DNA from: DDH964 sp963806685
GTDB lineage: Bacteria > Desulfobacterota > Desulfuromonadia > Desulfuromonadales > DDH964
Assembly (NCBI GenBank): GCA_963806685.1
Contig: CAWDZB010000007.1
Coordinates: 1-64,000 of the forward strand
Direction of reading: 5' to 3'
DNA length: 64,000 bases
Positions 25,066-33,981 of this stretch are shown here, in pieces. How positions within the stretch are numbered: position 1 is the stretch's first letter; every line of letters starts with the position of its first letter. The position numbers were made by a program, and so were the translations under genes. Below the pieces are notes generated by a model that was not told the DNA's origin, did not search any database, and saw only the letters and a list, made by a program, of their open reading frames with translations.

Positions 25066-26184
25066 ATGCCCCAATACCAGAATGCCATCAGCACCACGGC
25101 GGCCAGCCTGCCACGCCCGGCCCTGGCGGAGATGATCCGGCTGGTGCGCACCCTCGACCGGCTAAGCCGCCTCCCCGCCTATCGTCTGCTGGTGGCACCC
25201 CAGGTGCCGGAAGGGGCGCGCTACAACCCCGGCCATGACGCTGTGATGATGGGGTACGATTTTCACCTCGCGCCGCAGGGGCCGCGGCTGATCGAGGTCA
25301 ACACCAATGCCGGTGGCGGTCTGCTCGCCTATCTGGCCCACGTTCCGGGCACCCCCCTGGCCCGGGCCGAGCTGCCGGTCCGCCTCAAACGCCAGCTGCT
25401 GGCCTCCTTTGCCGCCGAGATGCGCTCCTTCAGCGGCGGCCGCCGCGAGCGGCCGCGGGGGATCGCCATCATCGACGAGAATCCGCAGGACCAGTTTCTG
25501 TTTGCCGAAATGCAGGCTTTCGCCGAACTGTTCCAGCGCGAATGGGGAATATCCGCGGTCATCTGTGACCCGGCCGGACTTGCGGCCGATGAAACCGGGG
25601 TCTTTGCCGACGGCCACCCTATCGACCTGATCTACAACCGCCACTGCGACTTCTACCTCGAAGGTGGGGAGATGGCGGGGATCGGCGCCGCTTACCGGGC
25701 CGGGGCGGTCTGCCTGACTCCCAACCCCTTCGTCTACGGCCTGCTCGCCGACAAGCGCCGCATGGCCCTCTGGTCGGCCCGGGAAGCCCTGGCCCCTCTT
25801 GGCCTGACGCCGGCCAGTCGCGAACGGCTGCTGGCGATGGTCCCCGAGAGCCGCCTGCTGATCGCTCTCGACCCGGAAACGGTCTGGCGCCAGCGGGAGG
25901 AACTGGTCTTCAAGCCGGTCTCCCGCTTCGGCAGCCGGGGGGTCCTGCTGGGTCGCAAGATCAGCCGCACCCGTTTCGAGGCATTGCCCCCCCGGGAAAC
26001 GCTGGTCCAGCGCCTTGTTCCCCCATCCCTGACCCAAACCGGTGAGGGCGAGGAGTTAAAGACCGATTACCGCCTCTATGTTTACCGCAGCCGGGTCCTC
26101 GGCCTCGCCGCCCGCCTTTACCAGGGACAGGTGACCAATCTGCGCACCGCGGGTGGCGGATTCGCGGCAGTTCGGTTGACCTGA
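25066..26184 (+). CDS. Predicted ATP-grasp-fold protein of unknown substrate
   Basis: A 372-residue soluble protein. Features point to the circularly permuted ATP-grasp or glutathionylspermidine-synthase-like group: an early GYDFHLAPQGPRLIEVNTNAGGG, a central IDLIYNRHCDFYLEGG, LTPNPFVYGLLADKRRMAL, a basic ELVFKPVSRFGSRGVLLG that resembles the ATP-binding lysine strand, and a late ELKTDYRLYVYRSRVLGLAARLY resembling the metal-binding strand. It probably makes an amide or peptide bond using ATP. It stands alone between the chemoreceptor and a Tat-exported peptidase, so context does not reveal the substrate. Confidence 0.65.
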   Translation: MPQYQNAISTTAASLPRPALAEMIRLVRTLDRLSRLPAYRLLVAPQVPEGARYNPGHDAVMMGYDFHLAPQGPRLIEVNTNAGGGLLAYLAHVPGTPLARAELPVRLKRQLLASFAAEMRSFSGGRRERPRGIAIIDENPQDQFLFAEMQAFAELFQREWGISAVICDPAGLAADETGVFADGHPIDLIYNRHCDFYLEGGEMAGIGAAYRAGAVCLTPNPFVYGLLADKRRMALWSAREALAPLGLTPASRERLLAMVPESRLLIALDPETVWRQREELVFKPVSRFGSRGVLLGRKISRTRFEALPPRETLVQRLVPPSLTQTGEGEELKTDYRLYVYRSRVLGLAARLYQGQVTNLRTAGGGFAAVRLT

Positions 26185-26294
26185 GACGTTTAACCGCTTG
26201 ATCTGCCGTAATTTTTATGGTATGGGTCTTGCTGTTCATCCCTCCAACTATTACCCCTGCTCAAAATTCCCGACGGAAGTGAATTAAAATCAGC

Positions 26295-26876
26295 ATGGAA
26301 CCTTCGATTATTTTGCCCAACCTCGACCAAGGCTTCAGCCGCCGCACCCTGCTCAAAGCCGGCCTCCTGGCTGCAGTCGGCCTGAGCCTGCCGGCCAGGG
26401 TCATGGCCAGCCTTCCCTCACCAAGGGTCCAGGAAAAGTCCGTTTCCCTCTACAATATCCACACCGGCGAATCGCTTACCAGGGCGGTCTACTGGGCGGA
26501 AGGCAGCTTCGTTCCGGAGACCATGCAGGAGATCAACTTTCTGCTGCGCGACTACCGCACGGGTGATGTGAAGGACATTGAACCGGCGCTTTACGACCTG
26601 CTCTTCTCCCTGCGCCGCAAGCTCGGGGTCACCGCCCCCTTTCACGTCATTTCCGGCTACCGCTCCCCTGCCACCAACGCCATGCTCCGCACCACCGGCA
26701 GCGGCGTCGCCCGCCACAGCCTGCACATGCAGGGCAAGGCGATTGATGTGCGCCTCCCCGGCGTGGAGCTGCAGACCCTGCACCAGGCTGCCATCGAGCT
26801 CAAGCGCGGCGGGGTCGGCTATTACCTGAAATCGGACTTCGTTCATGTCGATATCGGCCGGGTGCGCTACTGGTAA
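26295..26876 (+). CDS. Tat-exported DUF882/M15-like murein peptidase (YcbK/MepK type)
   Basis: A 193-residue protein with a twin-arginine leader (SRRTLLK at 15-21, hydrophobic to about 38). The M15-like domain carries SGYRSPATNAMLR, the metal ligands of HSLHMQGKAIDV, and DFVHVDIG near the C-terminus. E. coli MepK of this family cleaves 3-3 (meso-Dap-meso-Dap) cross-links. An L,D-transpeptidase, which makes such links, is encoded 770 bases downstream on the other strand, so the two may balance each other. Ribosome site is weak. Confidence 0.88.
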   Translation: MEPSIILPNLDQGFSRRTLLKAGLLAAVGLSLPARVMASLPSPRVQEKSVSLYNIHTGESLTRAVYWAEGSFVPETMQEINFLLRDYRTGDVKDIEPALYDLLFSLRRKLGVTAPFHVISGYRSPATNAMLRTTGSGVARHSLHMQGKAIDVRLPGVELQTLHQAAIELKRGGVGYYLKSDFVHVDIGRVRYW

Positions 26877-26908
26877 CCCCGCCGGCTACTCATACTTACC
26901 GCTGCAAA

Positions 26909-26944
26909 AAAGCAAGGCTGCACCGCAGGGTGCAGCCTTTTTTA
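26909..26944. terminator. Bidirectional terminator
   Basis: A perfect 11-bp stem (AAGGCTGCACC and complement) with loop GCAG has an A-run before it and a T-run of six after it. It serves the convergent peptidase gene (+) and peroxiredoxin-like gene (-). Confidence 0.9.
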
Positions 26945-26977
26945 TTTCTCCCTTTCCCCGGCGATTCTCCGCCAGCC

Positions 26978-27598
26978 TCATTCCACCAGCAGTTGGCGGG
27001 CGACGGCAAAGGCCTTTTCCATATCCGGCAGATGGGAGAGTTCCGGTACCACCTGCAGATAGCGTACGACTCCCTGGCGGTCGACCACCGCCACCGCCCG
27101 GGCCAGAAGATAGAGCTGGTCGACCAGCAGGCCGGTCCCCCGGCCGAAATCGGCCCGCTGGTAGTCGGAGAGGAACAGGATGTTCCTGAAACCGGACTCG
27201 TCGGCGAAGCGCTGCTGGGCGAAGGGAAGATCGCGGCTGATGCTGATGCGGCGGATGCCAGCCGGCAGAGCCGCGTCGCCGAGGATGTGAGTCTGCCGTT
27301 CGCAGACCCGGGTGTCGAGCGAGGGGACGATGCTCAGCAGCAGCACTTGGCCGTGCATGGTCGTCAGGTCAACCGATTTCAATTGGGTATCGACCAGGGT
27401 GGCAGCGGGCAGCGGCTTGTTGACCTGCAGCGGTTCGCCGAGCAGCGCCAGGGTGGTGTTGCCGCTGCGGGTCACGGCGCTGCCGGGAAGGACCGAACCA
27501 TTGTCGACCGGTATCGGCGGCGGAGTGGCGGCGCAGGCGGTGAGCAGCAGGAGGGCCAGGAGGGCAAAAACCTTGGGATGGGATGCTCTAGGACGCAT
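26978..27598 (-). CDS. Predicted thiol-peroxidase-like lipoprotein lacking the resolving cysteine
   Basis: A 206-residue protein with a lipoprotein signal (LLLLTAC at about 16-22) and a peroxiredoxin fold of the Tpx group. The peroxidatic region SIVPSLDTRVCERQT matches Tpx PSIDTxVCdxQT with its catalytic Cys. In Tpx the resolving Cys lies in DLPFAQKRFC; here the same stretch reads DLPFAQQRFADE, so it is missing. It may work as a 1-Cys peroxidase or in another thiol role in the periplasm. Lipid-anchored Tpx is unusual. Downstream of the L,D-transpeptidase gene on the same strand, 48 bases away. Confidence 0.78.
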   Translation of the reverse strand: MRPRASHPKVFALLALLLLTACAATPPPIPVDNGSVLPGSAVTRSGNTTLALLGEPLQVNKPLPAATLVDTQLKSVDLTTMHGQVLLLSIVPSLDTRVCERQTHILGDAALPAGIRRISISRDLPFAQQRFADESGFRNILFLSDYQRADFGRGTGLLVDQLYLLARAVAVVDRQGVVRYLQVVPELSHLPDMEKAFAVARQLLVE

Positions 27599-27646
27599 AA
27601 CGTCGACTCCTGATGGCTTTGGTTGCCGGCTGGGCTCCCGCGATCA

Positions 27647-29386
27647 TTAACCACCCGGACCAACGGTGGCGGTGCCGGCGCCCGCAACCATTGCTTCTTC
27701 CGCCGGGGGCGGAGGGACAAGGGCGAGCTGGAGGTCGAGGTCCCTCCAGTAGATATCGTCGCGGAAATTGACCCGCCCGTCGCTGTCGACCCAGGCGGTC
27801 CAGTAGAGGACATGAACCGGCAACGGGTCGGCAAGTTCGACTCGCTCCTCGGTTGGCGGCAGGGATTCGGGGCTCAGATCCCGCAATCCGGGATCGGTTT
27901 CATCGGCAAGCAGGTAACGCGCCAGTTCGAAGGGCCGCTGGATGCGGATACAGCCGGAGCTGAAGGAGCGGACCTGGCGTTCGAACAGGGCCGGTGCGGA
28001 AGTGTCGTGGAGATAGACCGCGTAGGGATTGGGAAACATGAACTTGATCCGTCCCAGTGGATTCCAGGGCCCCGGCAGCTGGCGCAGGATTCCCGGGAAG
28101 GATTTCGCGTCAACCTGCTGCCAGTCGATGCTGGCGGGATCGATGGCTCCCTCCCCGTCCCAGTGTACGATTTCGAAATGCCGGGCGGTGAGCAGCCCGG
28201 GGTCGGCCTTCAGCTTGGGCAACAAGTCCTCGCGCAGGATAGTGGGAGGCACGTTCCAGTAGGGCGAAAGTTCTAGGTAGCTGAGCCGCCCGGAAAAAAC
28301 CGGCGTCTTGCGAAAGGAGGTTCCGACCACCACCGGCATGCTCAGCACCGGCGCGCCGGAATCGACTACCGAAAGCCGGAAGTCCGCGATATTGACCAGG
28401 ACGTAGCGTTTCCCCAGGCTCTTCGGTAGCCAGCGCCAGCGTTCCAGGTTGAGTTCGAGCTGATGGATGCGGGTGGTGATCGGTACGTTGAGCTCCGCCA
28501 GGGTCCGCGGTCCCAGGACCCCGTCCGGGGCCAGGCCGTGGCGGAGCTGGAAGCTTTTCAGGGCGACCACCGTCGCCGCGTCGAAGGTCCGCCCCTCGTT
28601 CGCTCCGTCATCCACCCCGACGGTCAAATCGCCAACGGCCTGCAGCCGCCGGCGCAGCAGCGGCAACCGGGGATCGACCATCCCGGAGTGCAGTGCCGGA
28701 CCGGGCGGGATGACCGGCCAGTCGCCGCCCAGCCACAGGCGGCGGTAGTCGGCGAGAGCCTTGCGCAGGGCAAAATAGCCCGGGTAGGAAGGGAGCAGGT
28801 CGGCAAGCAGCAACTGGACATGACCGCGGCGCAGGGCAAATTCGAGGAAGCGTACCGGATCGAAACGCCGCGGCCGGGACCGCCAATCGTCGAAAACGGC
28901 ATTCGGGTCGACCCGCCCGTCGACCAGATTGGCGGCGAAACGCATGAAGGCATCGCTCAACAGCAAATCGAGCCGGGCCTGCTGCGGACGGGCGAGGGAT
29001 TCCAGGCCCAGCGGCGACGGGGGTGCGGCGAGCAGGTCTTCAATCTGGTCGAGGTGATAATCTTCGGCGCATAGCCCGTCTGCATCGGCATTGCGCAATG
29101 CTTCGAGCAGCTCGCCGACCAGGGCTCCGGGGCGGCCTCCCACCAGCCATGCCGGCCGGTAGCCGCGGCGCCGGTAAAATTCCTCCAGTTGATGATTCCA
29201 GCGGGTCGTCACCCCCGCCAGGGGGGCAAGCAGCGATCCGGCAGAGGTCAGGACCTGTTGCAGGGCCATCGCCTCGGGATCAGCCGGTTCCTCGCTCCCG
29301 GAAACCGCGTTTCGTGCTGTGCCGATCAGCAACAACAGCGCCAGGCCGCAGGATGTGGTTATCATACCGATTCTTCCCATCACCAT
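27647..29386 (-). CDS. YcbB/LdtD-type L,D-transpeptidase
   Basis: A 579-residue exported murein enzyme that makes 3-3 cross-links. A signal sequence or anchor (MITTSCGLALLLLIGTA) is followed by a YcbB scaffold domain (about 60-220), a peptidoglycan-binding repeat (PDGVLGPRTLAELNVP, about 295-310) and a YkuD domain with the catalytic motif YLHDTSAP...FSSGCIRIQRP (Cys near 495). The frame continues upstream to 30805 but that part is antisense to the ferritin-like and cytochrome genes; the start is one of three ATGs at 29386, 29380 or 29365. I use 29386. Length and order fit E. coli LdtD (YcbB). Confidence 0.88.
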   Translation of the reverse strand: MVMGRIGMITTSCGLALLLLIGTARNAVSGSEEPADPEAMALQQVLTSAGSLLAPLAGVTTRWNHQLEEFYRRRGYRPAWLVGGRPGALVGELLEALRNADADGLCAEDYHLDQIEDLLAAPPSPLGLESLARPQQARLDLLLSDAFMRFAANLVDGRVDPNAVFDDWRSRPRRFDPVRFLEFALRRGHVQLLLADLLPSYPGYFALRKALADYRRLWLGGDWPVIPPGPALHSGMVDPRLPLLRRRLQAVGDLTVGVDDGANEGRTFDAATVVALKSFQLRHGLAPDGVLGPRTLAELNVPITTRIHQLELNLERWRWLPKSLGKRYVLVNIADFRLSVVDSGAPVLSMPVVVGTSFRKTPVFSGRLSYLELSPYWNVPPTILREDLLPKLKADPGLLTARHFEIVHWDGEGAIDPASIDWQQVDAKSFPGILRQLPGPWNPLGRIKFMFPNPYAVYLHDTSAPALFERQVRSFSSGCIRIQRPFELARYLLADETDPGLRDLSPESLPPTEERVELADPLPVHVLYWTAWVDSDGRVNFRDDIYWRDLDLQLALVPPPPAEEAMVAGAGTATVGPGG

Positions 29387-29593
29387 CCCCGTCAATCGGC
29401 AGCCCCTGTTGGCCGTCGATTTGTTACTAAAGCATAACGCAAATCCCGCCGTACTGAAGTTGGCGCAGCGAGGTCCGGCGAGATCCAAAGTCCCGACAAT
29501 AGGTTTGACATGCCTGACGCCCTCGGTCATAATTTCATTGCGTATTCTGACGGCCTTGTACCCATATTCACTTTCATGGAGGAGAGATTCATC

Positions 29594-30091
29594 ATGCCGC
29601 AGGAATTCAACATGCAGGAAGCGATCAAAATGGCCATTCAGACCGAGAAGAACGTCATGGACTTCTACAAGCGGGCCGCGGAAATCACCGGCAATCCCCG
29701 GGGCAGGAAGGTCTTCGAACTCCTCTCCAGGGAAGAGCGGGAGCACGCCGGACACTTCTTCCACCTCTACCAGGGAAAGGACTTGGGCAGTTTCGACGAG
29801 TTCATGGCCCGGCCGCCGCACCCGGACTCGGTCATGCTTCACGAGCTGGCCAAGGCCATTGACAGCAATGTCGGCGACCGCCGGGCGATGGAAATCGCCT
29901 TGCGCGAGGAACAGGACCTGGAAAAGAACCTGCAGCAGACCGCATCGCGCATCATCGATCCGGCGGTGCGCGCGGTTTTCGACCGGATGGCCAAGGAGAC
30001 CCATGATCACTACGCATTGATCGAGTCCGAATACGCCCACCTGATGGGGATGGTCCACGAGACCGATATCGACACCTACGTTCGGGAGTAG
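29594..30091 (+). CDS. Ferritin-like (rubrerythrin-related) diiron protein, copy 1
   Basis: A 165-residue four-helix protein. Ligand-type residues are in place: Glu in TEKNVMDFYKRA (helix 1), EEREHAGHFFH (helix 2, E-x-x-H), EEQDLEKN (helix 3) and ESEYAHLMGMVHETD (helix 4). No rubredoxin domain follows, so it is a short rubrerythrin-like ferritin-fold protein, probably in iron or peroxide handling. ATG at 29594 has GGAGGAGAGA upstream; the 28-residue extension has no support. A paralogue of identical length lies at 38203-38700 and shares the ending HETDIDTYVRE. The next cytochrome gene starts 6 bases after the stop. Confidence 0.85.
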   Translation: MPQEFNMQEAIKMAIQTEKNVMDFYKRAAEITGNPRGRKVFELLSREEREHAGHFFHLYQGKDLGSFDEFMARPPHPDSVMLHELAKAIDSNVGDRRAMEIALREEQDLEKNLQQTASRIIDPAVRAVFDRMAKETHDHYALIESEYAHLMGMVHETDIDTYVRE

Positions 30092-30097
30092 TTTTCG

Positions 30098-30391
30098 ATG
30101 CAACGATTGGCTCTGTTGGCTGGGCTGGTGCTGGTCCCGGCCCTGTGCTTGGGGTCGCCTGGTGAGGTCAAGGACCTTGGCGCCCACCGGATCCGGGGCA
30201 TGGATGAGTTCCAGCAGGTGATCGACAACAAGTGCAGCATCTGCCATACCCGGGAACGGGTCGATGTCGCCATCCGCAAGCGGGAAAGCCTGAAGCGGAT
30301 CGAAAAGCAGATGATCGAGCGCGGTGCGGTGCTCAACGAACATGAGAAGGCGGTTCTCGGCACGTTCTGGGGGGAACCGCTGAAGAAGTGA
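30098..30391 (+). CDS. Small periplasmic monoheme cytochrome c
   Basis: A 97-residue protein with a signal peptide (about 1-19) and a single CSICH near residue 46. A charged helical region follows (RERVDVAIRKRESLKRIEKQMIERGAVLNEHEKAVLGTFWG), which has the look of a cytochrome c domain whose distal methionine would be M69. It is 6 bases behind the ferritin-like gene, so the two are cotranscribed; an electron-transfer partner for the diiron protein is an inference from this linkage, though the compartments differ. Confidence 0.8.
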   Translation: MQRLALLAGLVLVPALCLGSPGEVKDLGAHRIRGMDEFQQVIDNKCSICHTRERVDVAIRKRESLKRIEKQMIERGAVLNEHEKAVLGTFWGEPLKK

Positions 30392-30509
30392 GGCAGCCGC
30401 GAGGTTGGAGCCAATGAGACCCGGGGGGCCGGCCGATGGCCGGTCCCCCGCTGTTGTCCGAGGACCCGAACCGTGGCAGCGGCGGTGATCACGACCGCAA
30501 GGAGGGGGA

Positions 30510-31196
30510 ATGCAACGCATCAAGGACTGGCCGCAGGCCGAGCGGCCACGGGAGAAACTGCTGGCCCGCGGCGCGGAGATTCTCAGCGATGCGGAACTGC
30601 TGGCCCTGGTGTTGCGGACCGGCGATGCCGCCTCGGGACACAGCGCGGTCGACCAGGCGCGGGAGCTGCTGGCGCGCTTCGGTTCGTTGCGGACCCTGGC
30701 CGCGGCCAGGTCCGGCGAACTTTGTAATACCCGGGGCATCGGCCCGGCGAAGGCTGCAGAACTGCTGGCGGTCTTCGAACTGGCCAGGCGCTTCGCCGGC
30801 GACACCCTGCCCCCCGGGGAGCGCTACACCTGCTCGGAAGAGGTTTTCCGCCACTACCACGAACGACTGCGTGACCGCAAGAAAGAGGTCTTTTTGGCCC
30901 TGCTCCTCGACAGCAAGAACCGCGTGCTGCGCGAAGTCCAGGTCTCGGAGGGGAGCCTCACCGCTAGCATCGTCCATCCCCGGGAAGTCTTCGCGCCGGT
31001 GGTCCGTGAATCGGCGGCCGCGGTCCTCTTCGTCCACAACCATCCGTCGGGCGACCCGACACCGAGCCGCGAGGACCTGGAGATCACCAGCCGCCTCCAC
31101 GAGGCCGGCACCCTGATGGGCGTGCGGGTCCTCGACCATATCATCATCGGCAGCGGCCGCTACGTCAGCTTTGCCGACCGCGGACTGCTCGGCTAG
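30510..31196 (+). CDS. radC: RadC family JAB-domain protein
   Basis: A 228-residue protein. An N-terminal helical UPF0758 part (IKDWPQAERPREKLLARGAEILSDAELLALVLRTG) is followed by a helix-hairpin-helix (TRGIGPAKAAELLAVFEL) and a RadC/JAB domain with the metal motif FVHNHPSGDPTPSRED (near 174-189). Its biological role is unsettled despite the historical DNA-repair name. Strong ribosome site AAGGAGGGGG. Monocistronic as far as can be seen. Confidence 0.95.
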   Translation: MQRIKDWPQAERPREKLLARGAEILSDAELLALVLRTGDAASGHSAVDQARELLARFGSLRTLAAARSGELCNTRGIGPAKAAELLAVFELARRFAGDTLPPGERYTCSEEVFRHYHERLRDRKKEVFLALLLDSKNRVLREVQVSEGSLTASIVHPREVFAPVVRESAAAVLFVHNHPSGDPTPSREDLEITSRLHEAGTLMGVRVLDHIIIGSGRYVSFADRGLLG

Positions 31197-31468
31197 TTTT
31201 CGGCCGGGAACAGCTCTTTTCCGCTGTTGCGGTGGCAATCCGCGGGTCCGCTTGTGCGGCGTCCTGGCGTACGTCTCCGCGCAAGCCCTTGATTTTCTTA
31301 CCACGACGAAAATTTCTTCGTTCCCGATCCGAAAACCACACCATGCCCATCTCTGTCGTCCGCACTGCTTCTGGTCGTTGCGCGCCAAGGGCCCGCCGTG
31401 CTATGAGTTGGTGATGCCGCCAGCGCAACGCGACGCGGGCCGACACCCTACTTCACAAGACCTTGCCA

Positions 31469-33844
31469 ATGACCCCACCCAATCCCGAGCTCCTCGCCCC
31501 CGCCGGCAGTCTCGAATCCTTCTTCGCCGCTATGGAAGCGGGCGCAGACGCCGTCTATACCGGCCTCAAGGATTTCTCCGCCCGCGCCAAGGCCAAGAAC
31601 GTCACCCTCGGCGAACTGGAGCGGATGCTGGGCTACGCCCGCGGCCAGGGGCGCAAGGTCTACGTCACCCTCAACACCCTGGTCAAGGAGGCGGAGCTGC
31701 CGCAGCTGGTCGAAACCCTGGCCGCCCTCGAGGCCATGGACATCGACGCCGTGATCCTCCAGGACCTGGCGGTCTGGCGCCTGGCCCGTCGCCACTTCCC
31801 CGGCCTGGAACTGCACGGATCCACCCAGCTGACGGTACACAACGCTGCCGGGGTGCGCATGCTGGAGCAGATGGGCTTTACCCGGGCGGTGCTGGCCCGC
31901 GAACTGTCGCTGGAGGAGATCGCTGCCATCCGCCGCCAGACGACGCTGGAGCTCGAGCACTTCGTCCACGGCGCCCTCTGCTTCTCATTCTCCGGCCAGT
32001 GCTACTTCTCCTCCTTCCTCGGCGGCAAGAGCGGCAACCGCGGCCGCTGCGCCCAGCCCTGCCGGCGCCGCTATCGCTACCGCGGCCAGGACGGCTACTA
32101 CTTTTCGACCAACGACCTCTCGGCCATCGACCTGCTGCCGGAGCTGGCCGAGGCCGGAGTGATCAGCTTCAAGATCGAGGGGCGGATGAAGAGCGCCGAG
32201 TACGTCGCGAGCGTGGTCGGCGCCTATCGCCAGGTCCTCGACGCTCTCCCGGCAGGGCGCAAGGAGGCGATCCGTGCCGCCAAGGAGCGGCTCAAACTCT
32301 CCTTCGGCCGGGTGCCGACCAAGGGCTTCCTGCCCGGCGGGGTCCCCACAGACATCGCCATTCCCTCCCTTACCGGAGCCACCGGGCGCTTTCTCGGTGA
32401 GCTCACCCAGGTGCGCGGCGGCACCCTGGTCTTCAAGACCCGCGACCGCCTGCACCTCGGCGACCGGCTGCGGGTCCAGCCGCAGAGCGATCGCGCCGGC
32501 AGTGCCTTCACGGTCAAGGAGCTGCAGCTCGGTAAGCGCCCGGTCAAGGTCGCAGCCGCCGGGAGCCTGGTCAGCGTCCCCTCCCCCTTTCGCGACACCT
32601 TCAAGGTCGGCGACGCGGTCTTCAAGGTCTCTTCCGATCAGGCTTTCACCCTAAGCGAGGCTGCCTGCCGGCGCCGTCTCGAGAAAGCCCCGCCAGTAAC
32701 CCGGGACTTGCGCCTGGATATCGGTATGCCGACGCCGCAGGCCCTGGCCATCCACGCCCGCTGCGCCGGCATCGAACTGCAGGCCGACTACCCGGTGGAG
32801 AGCTTCCCGGCCAGCGAACGCCCCCTCGACCCCGCGACCCTGGAAGGGGTATTCGCCCGCACCGCCGACGCGCCTTTTCGCCTCGCTGCCCTGAGCTCCG
32901 GTGCTCTGCCGCCGGTGGTCATCCCGCCCAGCCGTCTCAAGGAGATCCGCCGCGATCTTTACCAGCAGCTGGCCGCAAAGCTCCGCGCTGAGCGCCAGCA
33001 GCTCCGCCAGGCGGCCCAGCAGGCGGCCTTGGCCGAGCTGCTCCCTCCGGCACCCCGCGGGCCGGCCCGCCAGCGCCTGGTCAGCGTCATTATTCCCGGC
33101 CCCCGGGACGCCCAGCTCCTCTCCGACCCGGAGGTCGACCGGTTGGTGATCCCCCTGACACCGGGAACCCTGCTGGAGTTCGAGCGCACCGGCAGGCGGC
33201 TCTCCGGCCAGGCCAGGCGGGTGGTCTGGGAGCTGCCGCCGATCATCCTGGATAGCCAGTGGCCCAGCTACCGCGAGGCGGTGCAGCGTCTCCACCAGCG
33301 CGGGTTTACCAACTTCCGGCTCAACAACCTCAGCCACTTCGAACTGGTTGCCGACCTTCCCGACGTGCAACCGACCACCGGCTACCGTCTCTTCTCCCTG
33401 AACAGCCAGGCCCTCCTTGCATGGAAGGAGCTCGGCGCCGTCGAGGCAACCCTCTACATCGAGGACGACCGCGACAACCTGACCGACCTGCTGGCCCGGG
33501 ATGCCGGCCTGGCGACCGCGGTCACGGTCTATGCCCCGATCCCGCTGATCACCTCGCGAATCCCGCTGCGCGGCATCCGCCCCGACAGCCCCGTGGTTTC
33601 CGACCGCGGCGAACAGTACCGGGTAGTGCAGCGCGGGGGCCTCAGCGTGTTGAGTTCCGAGACCGATTTTTCCCTCCTCGGCCAGCTTGATTCTCTGCAG
33701 GCCGCCGGCTGTGAACGACTGATCGTCGACCTCAGCCATCTCGGCCCCTTTTCACCCCGCGGCCGCCAGGTTCTCGAGGCACTGCGGCGGGGGAAGGATC
33801 TTTCCGGCACTACCAGTTTCAACTTTCTCACTCATCTCGAGTGA
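31469..33844 (+). CDS. Peptidase U32 family protein, RlhA-like (rRNA hydroxylation)
   Basis: A 791-residue U32 protein. The TIM-barrel U32 domain (PELLAPAGSLESFFAAMEAGADAVYTGLKDFSAR) includes the family signature with four clustered cysteines (CFSFSGQCYFSS...NRGRCAQPCRRRYR, about 167-195) and FKIEGRMKSAEYV. A long C-terminal half carries the DUF3656-type and second U32-like regions. The size and domain order resemble E. coli RlhA, which hydroxylates C2501 of 23S rRNA, rather than the shorter TrhP/TrhO or UbiU/UbiV. ATG at 31469 is preferred to TTG at 31463; neither has a good ribosome site. Confidence 0.85.
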   Translation: MTPPNPELLAPAGSLESFFAAMEAGADAVYTGLKDFSARAKAKNVTLGELERMLGYARGQGRKVYVTLNTLVKEAELPQLVETLAALEAMDIDAVILQDLAVWRLARRHFPGLELHGSTQLTVHNAAGVRMLEQMGFTRAVLARELSLEEIAAIRRQTTLELEHFVHGALCFSFSGQCYFSSFLGGKSGNRGRCAQPCRRRYRYRGQDGYYFSTNDLSAIDLLPELAEAGVISFKIEGRMKSAEYVASVVGAYRQVLDALPAGRKEAIRAAKERLKLSFGRVPTKGFLPGGVPTDIAIPSLTGATGRFLGELTQVRGGTLVFKTRDRLHLGDRLRVQPQSDRAGSAFTVKELQLGKRPVKVAAAGSLVSVPSPFRDTFKVGDAVFKVSSDQAFTLSEAACRRRLEKAPPVTRDLRLDIGMPTPQALAIHARCAGIELQADYPVESFPASERPLDPATLEGVFARTADAPFRLAALSSGALPPVVIPPSRLKEIRRDLYQQLAAKLRAERQQLRQAAQQAALAELLPPAPRGPARQRLVSVIIPGPRDAQLLSDPEVDRLVIPLTPGTLLEFERTGRRLSGQARRVVWELPPIILDSQWPSYREAVQRLHQRGFTNFRLNNLSHFELVADLPDVQPTTGYRLFSLNSQALLAWKELGAVEATLYIEDDRDNLTDLLARDAGLATAVTVYAPIPLITSRIPLRGIRPDSPVVSDRGEQYRVVQRGGLSVLSSETDFSLLGQLDSLQAAGCERLIVDLSHLGPFSPRGRQVLEALRRGKDLSGTTSFNFLTHLE

Positions 33845-33917
33845 CCGACAAACGGTAGCGACCTCTGTCGCCCGCAAGAGCGCTCGAATTCTTCCGGCAC
33901 GACCAAAGTCCGCAAAC

Positions 33918-33958
33918 GCCGAGAGGACCGGACCCTTGGCGGGAACGGTCCTCTCGGC
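33918..33958. terminator. Hairpin between convergent U32 and HesB-like genes
   Basis: A 13-bp perfect stem (GCCGAGAGGACCG and complement) with a 15-base loop, followed on + by TGGTCCTTTCCTG. Probably a weak terminator for either strand. Confidence 0.55.
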
Positions 33959-33981
33959 TGGTCCTTTCCTGTAAACTTGGC

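Noticed and set aside
29387..30805. N-terminal extension of the L,D-transpeptidase frame upstream of 29386
   Set aside because: It is antisense to the ferritin-like, cytochrome and radC genes, and the signal peptide starts only at 29386 or later.
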